The notes under the pieces: model-generated
Told to the model about the DNA's origin: nothing
Databases searched by the model: none
The model's input: only the letters and a program-made list of their open reading frames with translations
Position numbers and translations under genes: made by a program
Assembly: GCA_028023455.1 (NCBI GenBank)
Contig: JAQFVV010012545.1
Coordinates: 1,676,001-1,740,000 of the forward strand
Direction: 5' to 3'
DNA from: Epiperipatus broadwayi
Taxonomy: Eukaryota > Onychophora > Udeonychophora > Euonychophora > Peripatidae
Length of the DNA: 64,000 nt
Shown here: positions 25,748-36,059 of the stretch, in pieces
How positions within the stretch are numbered: the stretch's first letter is position 1
How the letters are laid out: each line of letters begins with the position of its first letter

Positions 25748-26714
25748 ATTTTAATATCATTAGTCTTTCATTGAGACACCGAGAATTCCAAAAATATATT
25801 ATATATTTACAGTAAATCAACCACTTTATAATTCTTTTTCTTTAGTTTATTTGCCTTTCCAAAAAACCAATTTAAAAAAACCACCTTTCTTTTATCACTA
25901 AAACAATGGAACAATACTTATTTTATTTTTTATTCAATCAATCTAACAGTTTTGATGCACCAACCATCTTTTTCAGAGCTAAAATATATATGAGTTATAT
26001 AAAACCAACAGTTTATTTAGTCAATATCCGATTATAAATTGAATCTTTTTTAAAATCCTATTATATATTGTACCGGCCCATACTTCCCTGCGGATTTATG
26101 CTCCTAATCTTGCACTGAGATAAAGTGACACAGATTGAACAGGGTAAGAAATGGATACCAATTTAACCGATTGTCTGTACTCATAACATATTGGTACCTC
26201 CAGCTAAACTGATAGAGAGGGGGAATTGACAGGACTCTGCCAATTAAAAACCCTTTTAATTAGTAACTTTTCTTGAATGCCTGAATGTTTAGGATTTATG
26301 GTAAGTACACATGTTTGAAAAATTAAATACTGAAATTCATTTCATTACTATCAAAAATTTTCTGATGATAAAACTATCAAAACCGTTGCCAAAAATGTAT
26401 AAAATACAATAATAATTTGGAGGAAATTTAAAATGGAAAATGTATCCTGACTAGTTTTAATATTTTTTTTCTATATATGATAAAAGATTTGTCATTGGCT
26501 TCATTTCACCTTCATTCTTTTTTATGTAGGAACAATATAAATTTTCAGTAGTTTTATATGATTGATAGTTTCAGTTGGATTAAATAACTTAACATCAATT
26601 TTTTTTTTTTTTTTAAATTATATTTATTATTGATTATTAATTTAATGTTTTCTTAAGTCCTGCATAATTTCCCACATATGTGAAAGTTTGTATTGTCTAT
26701 TTTAAAAATTCTCT

Positions 26715-26950
26715 TTTTTTTTTTTTAATAATTATAGACCCATTTCTATTAATTCTGTGATTTTAAATTGTTGGAAGTAGGGGTTGAAGAGTCGTCATTT
26801 TTTTTTTAAAAATAATATATTATCAAAGCATCAGTATGGTTTCATTTCTGGTAGAACCATATTGAATGCTTTTTACAATCACATACACAATTTGACTTCA
26901 TAGCTAGATAATTTTTTTAAAGAGCTGCGATATATTTAAAGCGATATCTA
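26715..26950 (+). pseudogene. RT fragment, plus strand
   Basis: Translation gives NYRPISI and, after a frameshift, SKHQYGFISGRTILNAF, the paired RT fingers blocks N-Y-R-P-I-S and Q-x-G-F-x-x-G-R-S/T. Downstream motif A is not recognisable. It is an isolated LINE fragment in the opposite orientation to its neighbours. Confidence 0.6.
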
Positions 26951-27256
26951 CAGCATTTTCATCCGTTTCATAAAATTTTATTTAAATGTTTTTATTCAAA
27001 TAGTTTTCAACGCCTTTTTTGCATCTTGACTTGAAAGTTGTTTTAAAAAATAAGAAGAAGGCAGTGCTGTTTACAATAGTAAATTATAGTATATACTATT
27101 TTGTTTTTAATTTATGTAAATGATGTAATTTTGTTACATTTAGAATTCTAAAAATGATATTGCTTTGTCCAGTATAGCAGTTTCATGTAGTTATCTTGGA
27201 AAAAATAATTAATGATAATTTACTTTTAATTAGGAAATCATCATTTTCAACCATTA

Positions 27257-27550
27257 TTATTATCATATGTGGTCTCTTTCTGGGTCTTTTACAATCTCTT
27301 GGAATCCCATTTAAGATTTGAACTATCCATCTACTATCATCTCTTCTAACAATATGTCCTGCCCAACTTCATTTCGGTCTCTTAATTCTTTCAATGATAT
27401 CACTAACACCATTTGTTCTCTCACACATGTATTTTGTTTTCAATCTCTTCTTGTTACACCCAATATGCATCTCTCCATACTTCACTGAATGATCTGAAGT
27501 CTCTGTATTGCTCTTCTGTCAGTGTCCAAGTCTCAGATCCATAAGTAAAA
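27257..27550 (-). pseudogene. RTE-like C-terminal fragment, minus strand
   Basis: The minus strand carries a decayed copy of the C-terminal region seen at 35.0-35.4 kb, beginning with FTYGSETWTL and continuing through the segment corresponding to RDCKRPRKRPH. Several indels break the frame. It is a second copy of the same family, inserted in reverse. Confidence 0.8.
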
Positions 27551-27712
27551 ACTAGTAACACCCATTTCATCTATTATGTCTTCATCTATAATAATAATCT
27601 GAAGAAGATATTTATAGTTGTTAGACAAATAGAACATATAATTTATTTACATAAATAAGAACAAAAAAAGTCAATATGATTCTTATAATGCAAAAAATAT
27701 TTATTACAAATA

Positions 27713-27975
27713 ATGACATCAATAGAATATAAAATAAATTTATAACAAAAATCTGTTGCTTTTATTTTATTCAAATTAACTGAAAAACAATTAAACGTAA
27801 ACTATTTGCTATTGCTTTTACTTTATTCAAATTAACTGATAAATACATTAAAGTTCACTATTTGCTATTAGCAAATTGTTATTTTTATATTATTTATCAG
27901 TTAATTTGAATGAAATAAAAGCAACAGAATTTTGTTATAAATTTGTTTTATATTCTTTTTGATACCATTATTTGG
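27713..27975. repeat. Fold-back element nested in the left arm
   Basis: It runs from AAATAATGACATCAATAGAA to its inverted counterpart ending GATACCATTATTT. The arms (about 60 bp) share AAATTTATAACAAAA and GTTGCTTTTATTT. The middle contains a partial direct duplication of ACTATTTGCTATT. It is absent from the matching place in the right arm (about 28780), which shows it inserted later. Confidence 0.75.
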
Positions 27976-28384
27976 GTAATTGTGCATTTTCCTATCTACC
28001 GAGCTCTGCAACTTGTATTTTTGATAAATATACAGTTTTGGGGCATACAATAAATCTTTATAAAAAAATCGCTACTAGGAAACGCCATATTTAATATTTA
28101 CATTTTTTTTCCATTACTGTTATTTAAAAAAAAATTATGCAAAAATTAATTATAATATTTAATATTATTGAATATGCATTAGCTGTTAATTAGAATTAAT
28201 GATAATAAATAAAAGGTAAATATTATAATAAGTAAATGCCGATGTTTATATATATTATAAAGATTTTTTATGTTTTTATTTTTATTTTTAGATTAATAAG
28301 TTAAAGTCTGTACTAATAAATATGATATGACACTTTATGCTTCTATTATATATATATGTTAATATGAAGATTTTCACGGGTTGC

Positions 28385-28569
28385 ATATATAAAAGACATA
28401 TTTTGCGGGTTCATCCATGTTAAAAAATTTAAATATTGATATACCGACATTTCAACTTGATCACACAAGTCATCCACTGGGTGACTTATGTGATCAAGTC
28501 GGAACGTCGGTACATCAATATTTAAATTTTTTAACATGGATGAATCTGCAAAATATGTCTTTTATATAT
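28385..28569. repeat. Near-perfect 185-bp palindrome
   Basis: Two arms of about 90 bp mirror each other around 28478, for example TTAAAAAATTTAAATATTGA at left and TCAATATTTAAATTTTTTAA at right, bounded by TATATAAAAGAC and its complement. The centre, ACTTGATCACACAAGTCATC and its mirror, carries a small second palindrome. It lies in the loop of the 1.3-kb palindromic element. Sequence near the centre weakly resembles a hammerhead core with an extra base. Confidence 0.85.
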
Positions 28570-29295
28570 TAATAAGTTGAGCTAATCCAAAAAAAAAATT
28601 AATAATAAAGTGTATTGTAATTAATTTTTGACAATTTTTTATTTTTAAAATAACACTAATGGATAAAAAAATGTAAATATTAAATATGTTTTTATTTATG
28701 CCCCAAAACTGTAATTTATCAAAAATAAAGGCCGTAGAGCTTGGTAGACAGGAAAATCCACAAGTACCATTATTTATAATAAATATTTTTTGCATTGTAA
28801 GAATATCAGAAATTATAATAATATTTGAGTTGTTATCTAGAGTTCTAGATTATCTTAATCAAACCATATTGACTTTGTTCTTGTTTGTGTAAATAAATTG
28901 TATGTTTTATTTGTCTAAGTTTTAAACTTAATCAGCTTTAATGACTATTTATATTTCTTGTTATCAAAATTTATTATGTTATAATATATCTCTATTAACT
29001 TTTTGCAATGTCTATCTATTTTACAGAATTATAAAACATGTATTATCTTTGATAGATCTTGTGCAACATCTGCTAGATATTTATGGAACTCCTAGTATAC
29101 TATTGTTCATTTATATCAGTATAAAACAATTTTTAATATTTCCTATAGCAGAATTGCCTTAAATTACAAAATTTTCTGTTATAAATACATAATTACCAGG
29201 ATGAAGTGTCCATGTATTGAACAGAATGAGTGCTTCCGTAGAAAAATTCACTAAAACTTTCAAAAGCTTTAATTAAAATTCAATTTAAAAAATTC

Positions 29296-29700
29296 ACTTT
29301 CAATTTTTTTTACCAACAATTGAATTGTTTTTACATAGAAAAAATGAGTTTGACAATGCATTATTGGTTGATTATAAGAAGTTCAAACAATGCTAAAATC
29401 TAATTTATAGATAAAACTTGAGAATGTTAAAAGTATTTGAAGATAAAAATATACTGATAATGTATTATCTATATTTAAATTAATCATGGTTTGATTAACA
29501 TAAAAAAAAAAGAAGAAACAATCTAAACTCATTATTTTTTGTATGGAATTTCTGCCGACTTTCAATTTTTTTATCGCCAGTTAAATTGTTTTTATATACG
29601 CAAAGAATGAGTTTGACCAATGCATTATTGGTTGATTATATATTATCTATATTAAAACTAATCATTGTCTGATTAACAGATAAAAGAGTTCCAGATTTTT
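29296..29700 (+). repeat. Diverged direct duplication
   Basis: A block with CTTTCAATTTTTTT, AATTGTTTTTA, AATGAGTTTGAC and TGCATTATTGGTTGATTATA at 29296-29380 is repeated at 29557-29640. A second shared block, TATTATCTATATT followed by a TTTGATTAACA-like segment, occurs near 29462 and 29640. The two copies are offset by about 260 bp. Confidence 0.65.
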
Positions 29701-30514
29701 TTAGATGTATGTAATGTGTATATATTAGCTATTATGTAAAGATTGTTGCAGCAAGTAAAATATAAACACACTGTACTTTTAGATGGACTTCGTCATCCAG
29801 CGATCTCCACCACTGAAAATGCCAAAATGGAATGTAGGCCATCGCCTTATTAATATTTTGTATGCCATAATGCCACATTATGTAAGTAACTATAGTACAT
29901 TAATCTAGTTTAACAGATAATTAAGCTGTATCTAGAATCAGATTTCACTATGTAGGAAAGGTATATTTAGTGAGGTCAAATTAATAATATATTACAAAAT
30001 AAATATCTGTCTGTATCCCTATGGTTAGTCTATTACTTTGATAAGATAAATCTTTTAAACTCAATTTATAATTCTAATTGTGCAAACCATAATCAATATT
30101 TAATCAATATAAAACTAAATCAAAAATATCATAATAACGAGAGCAGAGCAGTCAGTTATTATTCTTAATACAATAGGATTTCGAAACAGTAGGCAAAATA
30201 ATCTAAATACACCATATCTAGGTTTATTAAGTTGAAGATATGAATTATAATATCTTTGCTAAAGAATTATAAAATTAAATATAATAAAATGAAATTTTGA
30301 GAAATAAAATAGATAAAAATATAGGCACAATCGTTGTATAGAATAGAAAATAGATTTTAAATAAACAAATGGCTATAATTATTCTATTTTAGAATAAATT
30401 TAAAGTTTACAAATGTAATCTTAGACAAGATTTATAATAGGATTCATATTTACTTTAGACAAGCAATTAAAGAGTTAAATTTTGAAAGTTCATTTTAAAT
30501 TGTAAGCTATAGCT

Positions 30515-30730
30515 TTAAAGACTAAGGTTTGAAGTACATTTAGAGCTCTCTGGGTGTTTTGAGGAGTTGTTCCCCGACTTCTCAGCAGCTTGTCCATCAG
30601 CACTTTCTGGATGGCAGGTGGTAGCAAATATTGATCTCCGGATAGGCAGCATGGTTTTAGCTGCGAACTCCTTGCAGCAGGCCATAGGCAAGAACATCTC
30701 CCATCTCTATTATGATGATGATATGCCATT
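30515..30730 (-). other. GC-richer open segment, unknown
   Basis: About 210 bp are clearly GC-richer than the surrounding intron, with two overlapping open frames on the minus strand (79 and 60 codons). One reads LLPPAIQKVLMDKLLRSRG, the other SIFATTCHPESADGQAA. I recognise neither. It could be a processed pseudogene piece or a repeat fragment. There is no clear splice acceptor or donor that would make it an exon of a nested gene. Confidence 0.25.
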
Positions 30731-33254
30731 TTGCAAGTAGGATGGGATTAGAGATCATCATTTCCTACTCCGACATATTAAAATTAAAACCGGCATGGAG
30801 TATAGTGGTGACGCTTCTTTAAATTATACAGTGTATTTTTTATAATATAAAATCCAGCATATTTATACTGGGATGAGATCAACTCATAATTTTAATAAAC
30901 AAATTATATTCTATGAGTAAATCCATTACCACCTTCGAACTTGGATATTTTTAATTACTGAAATAATTTCAATCCTTTGTTTTACTCTTTTAACGGTGTT
31001 TTTGGCTAAATTTGATCATTTCTATCCCCTCAAGATTTAGAAATACTTCCAGTTAGTTAAATCTTATTGAGAAAATTGTAATTTTAAGAAAATATTATTG
31101 TCAAAACTAAAATTTGGACTTCTTCCTCATACTATACTAAAACAAGTATGTATTGATGAAGAATGTTTACAACTTATTTTAAGTCAAACTTATAAATTTT
31201 ATAAAATAATCAAACAACTTGATGCTATATATGTATCATGGTGGTCCATGGACTACACATTATACATGTGATTTTAAGTGTATAAAATATAAATTAACTT
31301 TTAAATAAACAATAAATTAAAACATATATGACTTTGGAATAAATATCTACTGCAACATAGCTATATCAGTTATATTACAGACATTATATTCGCATATATG
31401 TATGCAGCATCATATATACAATTGTGTTAGTGTCTTTAGATGGGTACTGTTTAAGGGTTTAAACCTGGCAGAGATAGAGGTAAATAGGTGAAATGTATAT
31501 AACGAAGAAAAAATATTGTTTCAATATTAGCTATTATGTAAAAATTGTTGCGCCAAATAAAATAAAAACAATATAAAAAGATTATTATTACTTGATTATT
31601 ATTACTTGATTATATAGCTGCTGTAAAAAATTATTATTATTTTTTTGATTATTATTTGGTGGAAGAGCAGCATAAGGATTTTTATTCCTTTCCGATTTTG
31701 ATATTAAAAAAGATTATGTAGTATGCTTCTGTTCTTAAAAAAGTCACAATTCGTCACTGATGATTACTATTAAATTTTAACTATCAGTACCAAATTTTCT
31801 CAAAACTTAGTCAGAAGCAACTTAGTATTATAATGGTCCTAATTATTTAATATATTTATGCAAGAATACTATTAGAATTTAACAAATACCAGTTATTTGA
31901 TTTTTAATAAATATATATATCATTGGTTGTTTTATACAAATAAAATTTTAATGTTATTTTTAAATTAATATTTTACATGTTTTTGATTTATTTTATTACT
32001 TTTATGTTTTACATTTTATCTTTTAGATTTTAAACGCCTCAATCAAGATTTTTCTTATATGGAGTTTATATTACAATATTATTTATTGTTTTCTAAATAA
32101 ATAAACAAAATAAAACATTAATCAACATTTTATATAGAAACTGATTCAGAATTAATATAATATATTAGACACTAATTTCATAAATAAAAAAAAAAGAAGA
32201 AACTATTCATCTTTTCTAATAGACGTGTGATTCATCATCATACGATCAAATCACTTTCAGCCAATATTTGATAAGTCCATTTATTATATTAGATTTTTGA
32301 TTAATAATTCTCAATATATTTTTAGATAATGATGCTTATTGTAATATTTTTAAATATCTTTTCTAATAAATTTGGATACTCCTCTTAAAAAAAAAAAGTA
32401 AATTTCTTCTGATAGGCCATTACTATGTTACCCTAAAAAATATACGCATGAACTTAATATCATTGAAATCAAAACATTCTTACTCTGAATGTTTCTATGC
32501 ATTTTCTCTCTGATGAGCATTTGGAATCTTGCCAATTTACATTAGCCAAGCATCCTATTTTATTACACTTCAAAACTAAACCTTAACCTCAATAATCATC
32601 AAAATATAATATATCCTCCACAATGATTAAAGCTGCATTAGATTGCAACTACAATTTTTTATAACCAGTATACTGACAATGCAATTATTAATGTTAACTG
32701 CAGAGGTAATATGAGATTGCACCAGAAACATAATGAAGATCCTAAGTACCCAAAATGAAAAATGATTGCATGCTGTTTGCAACTATGAAACACTTCAAGT
32801 GCCAGATATACCCTATTTAGAAAGATCTTCTCTTTACTTAGAAAATATAGCAAAATTATTTCAACTGAGCATAAAGAATATATCAAATTGAGAATGGAGA
32901 TATATCTATAAATTAACTGTTCAGCATAACATTGATGTAAATGAACTATATAACAGATTCATCATTCTTCTGATAATGCACTTTCTTAAAATTCCTGGAT
33001 TTATAATAATTCTTTATAGAATGCATTCTAAATATGATACAGCTAGTTTTTTGTAGCACAAACAATTTCTATTGAAGACAGTTCAAATGATATTACAATT
33101 ACTATTCAGATTGATAATCGCAATGCAAACTGGTTCTATCATTCTCTTTTCCAGATCTTCTTATATTTTTTTGTATTTATAAGAGATTTAAATTTTCATG
33201 ATCGTGCAGATTGGGGTATATAAATGAAAATCAAGAAATTATTATTATTTATTT

Positions 33255-33775
33255 AGTATAAACAGAGCAAAACTCTCCATACAGTATTGCCACCTGTGCT
33301 AAACAGAGTAATCAATGGATGCCAGAAGGCTTGTGCACAAAATCCCTATCTAATGCTACTCATCCAATATCCCCAGACTAGTTTCTGGCTTGTGGCCTTC
33401 GTCAGCGAGGAGCTTTGGATCTGAGAGCACTGCATCTAGATCTTAGGATCTAATGCAACCCTCTAGCAACCACCTTTTATCTCTACTTAACTACAAAACT
33501 ATGAGAATGAAATTGAAAACACAAAAAATATCTTCAATCTAAGCTCAATAGCTTATGTAGTCATATGGGTCTGAACTCAGTTCAGCACCCATACATTTTG
33601 GTGTCTTTGGCTCTTTTACAACCGTAGCCACCTCTATCCTATTAGGCAGGATTGGTGTTAAACCATTAAGCATCACATGATCACATTTCCTATACTAGCA
33701 CATTAATTGTTGATAAACAGAGCAAAACTCTCCATACAGTATTGCCACCTATGCTAAACAGAGTAACTTTTAACA
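33255..33775 (-). mobile_element. Retrozyme-like repeat, tandem copy
   Basis: One full minus-strand unit is followed by the start of a second. The block AAACAGAGCAAAACTCTCC occurs at 33264 and again at 33717, giving a period of about 454 bp. The hammerhead module is at 33361-33426. Between them lie the family segments with CCTTTTATCTCTACTTAA and the CATCACATGATCACA block. Confidence 0.8.
33361..33426 (-). ncRNA. Hammerhead-like ribozyme with compensatory stem II
   Basis: The minus strand reads CTCAGATCCA, AAGC, TCCTCG, core CTGACGA, stem II, GAAA, CTAGTC, TGGGGA, TAT, TGGATG. Core position 7 is C, which hammerheads tolerate. Stem II pairs GGC with GCC where other copies pair AGC with GCT, a compensatory change. 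The outer stem I (ATCCA with TGGAT) is intact. Confidence 0.75.
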
Positions 33776-34574
33776 AAATATTACAAAGGAACTTGTAGAG
33801 ATTCCAATCAGGTGATAAATTATAGTTGGTTTATTAAGTCCTTCAATTTTGCCACTATAACCTTAGATTTGACAATTATTATCTATGTGATTCAAGAGAT
33901 GATTTATGTATCAGTACATGTATATTATTTTAAATCAGAAGATAGATTCACTAATGGTTTCATAAAATCTTTCAATTTCCACTGTAGTTATAGAGTTGAT
34001 GGTCTTTAAGCACATAATTCATGGCTTATGTTCATCCACATCTACATTGATCAGTGATTATTATATTTCATTTGTGGAACAGGTAAATGCAATGATCATT
34101 CTATTGATAAGATTTAAGTTACACTTAGGAAGATCAAATCCAGTTGGATTATTATTGATTCTAATAAAGAAATAAAAAAATTTAATGAGAATTTTATTTT
34201 TTGTGTTATAATTTTTCAATTACATATTTTTAGTTAAACATCCAAAAGCGATCTTGACTTGAGATAAGTCTTAGATGGTGAAACTATAATTTGCATTATT
34301 GGCAAATCTCATGGTACATAATAGCTTTATATATATTTTTTTAGATATTGATTGATATTTAAATATGTGAAAGAGCATGGTAATACTTAATTCAATATTC
34401 GGAAATAATGTGAGAACTAAACAAAATGTGCATAAAGTATTTGCATTATATCCTTAAATAATACCAGTCAACTTTCCAAGAAAATTATTCCTAGAAATTA
34501 ATTTAGATCTAATTTACATAAATGAAGAAAATAAGTTAGGTTATATATATCTGTGTGAGTATGATTTTACAGCA

Positions 34575-34772
34575 GTGCTGCAAGAAGTATTTTGTGTATT
34601 AAAATGGGAAACTAAAGGAGTGAAAGTAAATGGAGATTATTTAAGTCATTTAGATTTCACAGATGATGTAGTTGTTTTTGCAAATAATGCTTCAGAGCTG
34701 CAGGAAATGTTGCAGAAGTTATCAGATGAAAGTAGGAAAGTACGACTAAAGATAAATGTTAAAAATGTTTAA
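34575..34772 (+). pseudogene. RT palm fragment of the RTE-like LINE
   Basis: YLSHLDFTDDVVVFANN carries motif C as F-T-D-D (both catalytic aspartates kept, usual alanine replaced by threonine). It is followed by LQEMLQKLSDESRKVRLKIN, the helix and strand after the active site. KGVKVNGDYL precedes it, as in related elements. Confidence 0.88.
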
Positions 34773-34895
34773 TCGATTTGCTCAAAATATGAAAATAAAG
34801 ACTGATTATGATGAATTAGAAGAAGTTAACAGTTACAAAACCTTGGTCATATTATTAATACAACTGGAAACGTAATTAATACAGATGGAAACATA

Positions 34896-35429
34896 ATGGA
34901 GGAAATTAATCATAGAATTAAATTTGGTTGGAGTGCTTTTGGTAGAAATAACTTGATACTAAAAGAAAATATGCCTATGTGTTTGAAAAGGAAGGTTTTT
35001 AACAAATGTGTTTTACCAGTTTTTACTTATGGATCTGAGACTTGGACACTTAATAAAAGAATAATACAGAGACTTCAGACCACTCAAAGAAGTATGGAGA
35101 GATGTATGTTGGGAGTAACAAGATGAGATCGAAAACGCAATGTATGGGTGAGAGAACAAACCGGTGTTACTGATCTCATTGAAAAAATTAAAAGATTGAA
35201 ATGGAGTTGGGCTGGACATATTGCTAGAAGAGATGATAATAGATGGACAATTGAAATTTTAAACTGGATTCCAAGAGATTGTAAAAGACCCAGAAAGAGA
35301 CCACATGTGAGATGGATGGATGAAATAAGAAAGTGTGCAGGGGTGATGTGGAGAAGAGAAGCTAAAGATCGGGGAAGATGGATTAAACTTGGAGAGACCT
35401 TCATCCTGCAGTGGATTGATAATGGTTGA
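34896..35429 (+). pseudogene. RTE-like thumb and C-terminal domain
   Basis: The first frame (34896-35126) contains NKCVLPVFTYGSETWTLNKR. After a TGA at 35124-35126 the same frame continues past ATG 35148 with KRLKWSWAGHIARRDDNRW, CKRPRKRPHVRWMDEIRKCA and a terminal LQWIDNG. This W-x-G-H-x-A-R-x-x-D-x-R-W block is typical of the C-terminus of this LINE family. The stop makes it a pseudogene. Confidence 0.88.
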
Positions 35430-35559
35430 TGATGATGATGATGAGTACGATTGTATTTTGATCTATTATTGCAAAATATTATATTCAAATTATGAGCAGA
35501 TTTCCTTGTGTTTAGATGAAAAATTGAGCATATTGACTTCATTGGATTAGGAATAAGAT

Positions 35560-35770
35560 TCTAGTCTTGAAAAATATTTCCAAATTTCCTATCCTTATTG
35601 AGAAACTTTTCTACTTCTGAAAAATAATTCTTTTGAGAAATCAAACTAATATCATTAGCATAAATGAATTTCTGCATTCTGTTTCTGGAAGGCCACTGAT
35701 CATTATATTAAATAAAATAGGTAAGAAAACTGAACTCTGAGACAGACCATTGGCATATGTAAATGAAAAT
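35560..35770 (-). pseudogene. Jockey/CR1-like RT fragment, minus strand
   Basis: The minus strand gives NGLSQSSVFLPILFNIMISG and LPETECR followed, with a shift, by an I-Y-A-N-D-I segment. These are RT motifs B and C of a Jockey/CR1-like element. The same segment occurs on the plus strand at about 37070-37180, so two copies of one family are placed in inverse orientation. Confidence 0.7.
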
Positions 35771-36059
35771 CATACAAGTTGTCAAATTTTATAATTGATG
35801 GATTTAAACAACATGAACTTATTTTATAAAGCCAGGCAAAAAGGAACATTTCATTTTCGCAGGTGAAAAACAGAAACAACTCCTAATTTATATTTTCTTT
35901 CAACAAACAATGATTCATCATTATCCACTGAACTACTGAGATAGGATTATTCCCACTATAACCAATATAAATGAAATCTATTTATTCCTGGAACTGACAT
36001 TCCTATAATTAAATATTATTCTGTTCTAAGATGGAATTTAAGAAATATTGACTTGAGTC

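Larger units (their letters stand above)
23340..25800 (-). mobile_element. Decayed LINE, minus strand, copy 1
   Basis: On the minus strand the order is endonuclease (25538-25747), then, after a ribozyme-repeat insertion at 25.1 kb, RT pieces (24958-24180) and a C-terminal piece (23580-23440). The RT part includes LKDAFIVPIFKNKGKD, the K-x-G-D/K block before the N-Y-R-G-I-S segment. The C-terminal piece matches one at 41.0-41.2 kb in copy 2. All frames are broken. The family is related to LINEs whose endonuclease carries L-L-G-D-F-N-A. Confidence 0.75.
27622..28922. mobile_element. 1.3-kb palindromic element with long inverted arms
   Basis: The outer arms are inverted copies: the left begins TTAGACAAATAGAACATA at about 27622, the right ends TTATTTGTCTAAG at about 28920. 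The arms also share GCAAAAAATATTTATTA and TTTTGGGGCATA, so each is about 230 bp once a nested insertion in the left arm is removed. The loop (28054-28693) encodes nothing recognisable. It may be a non-autonomous DNA transposon or a fold-back element, and the target duplication is unclear. Confidence 0.75.
34570..35445 (+). mobile_element. 5'-truncated RTE-like LINE
   Basis: The plus strand starts inside the RT palm and runs through thumb and C-terminal domain to a stop at 35429, followed by a TGATGA-type simple repeat tail, as is usual at 3' ends of this LINE group. Two frameshifts (near 34770 and 35125) break it. Related, older copies occur at 27.3 (minus), 45.2, 56.1 and 58.6 kb, so the family was repeatedly active in this gene. 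Confidence 0.88.
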
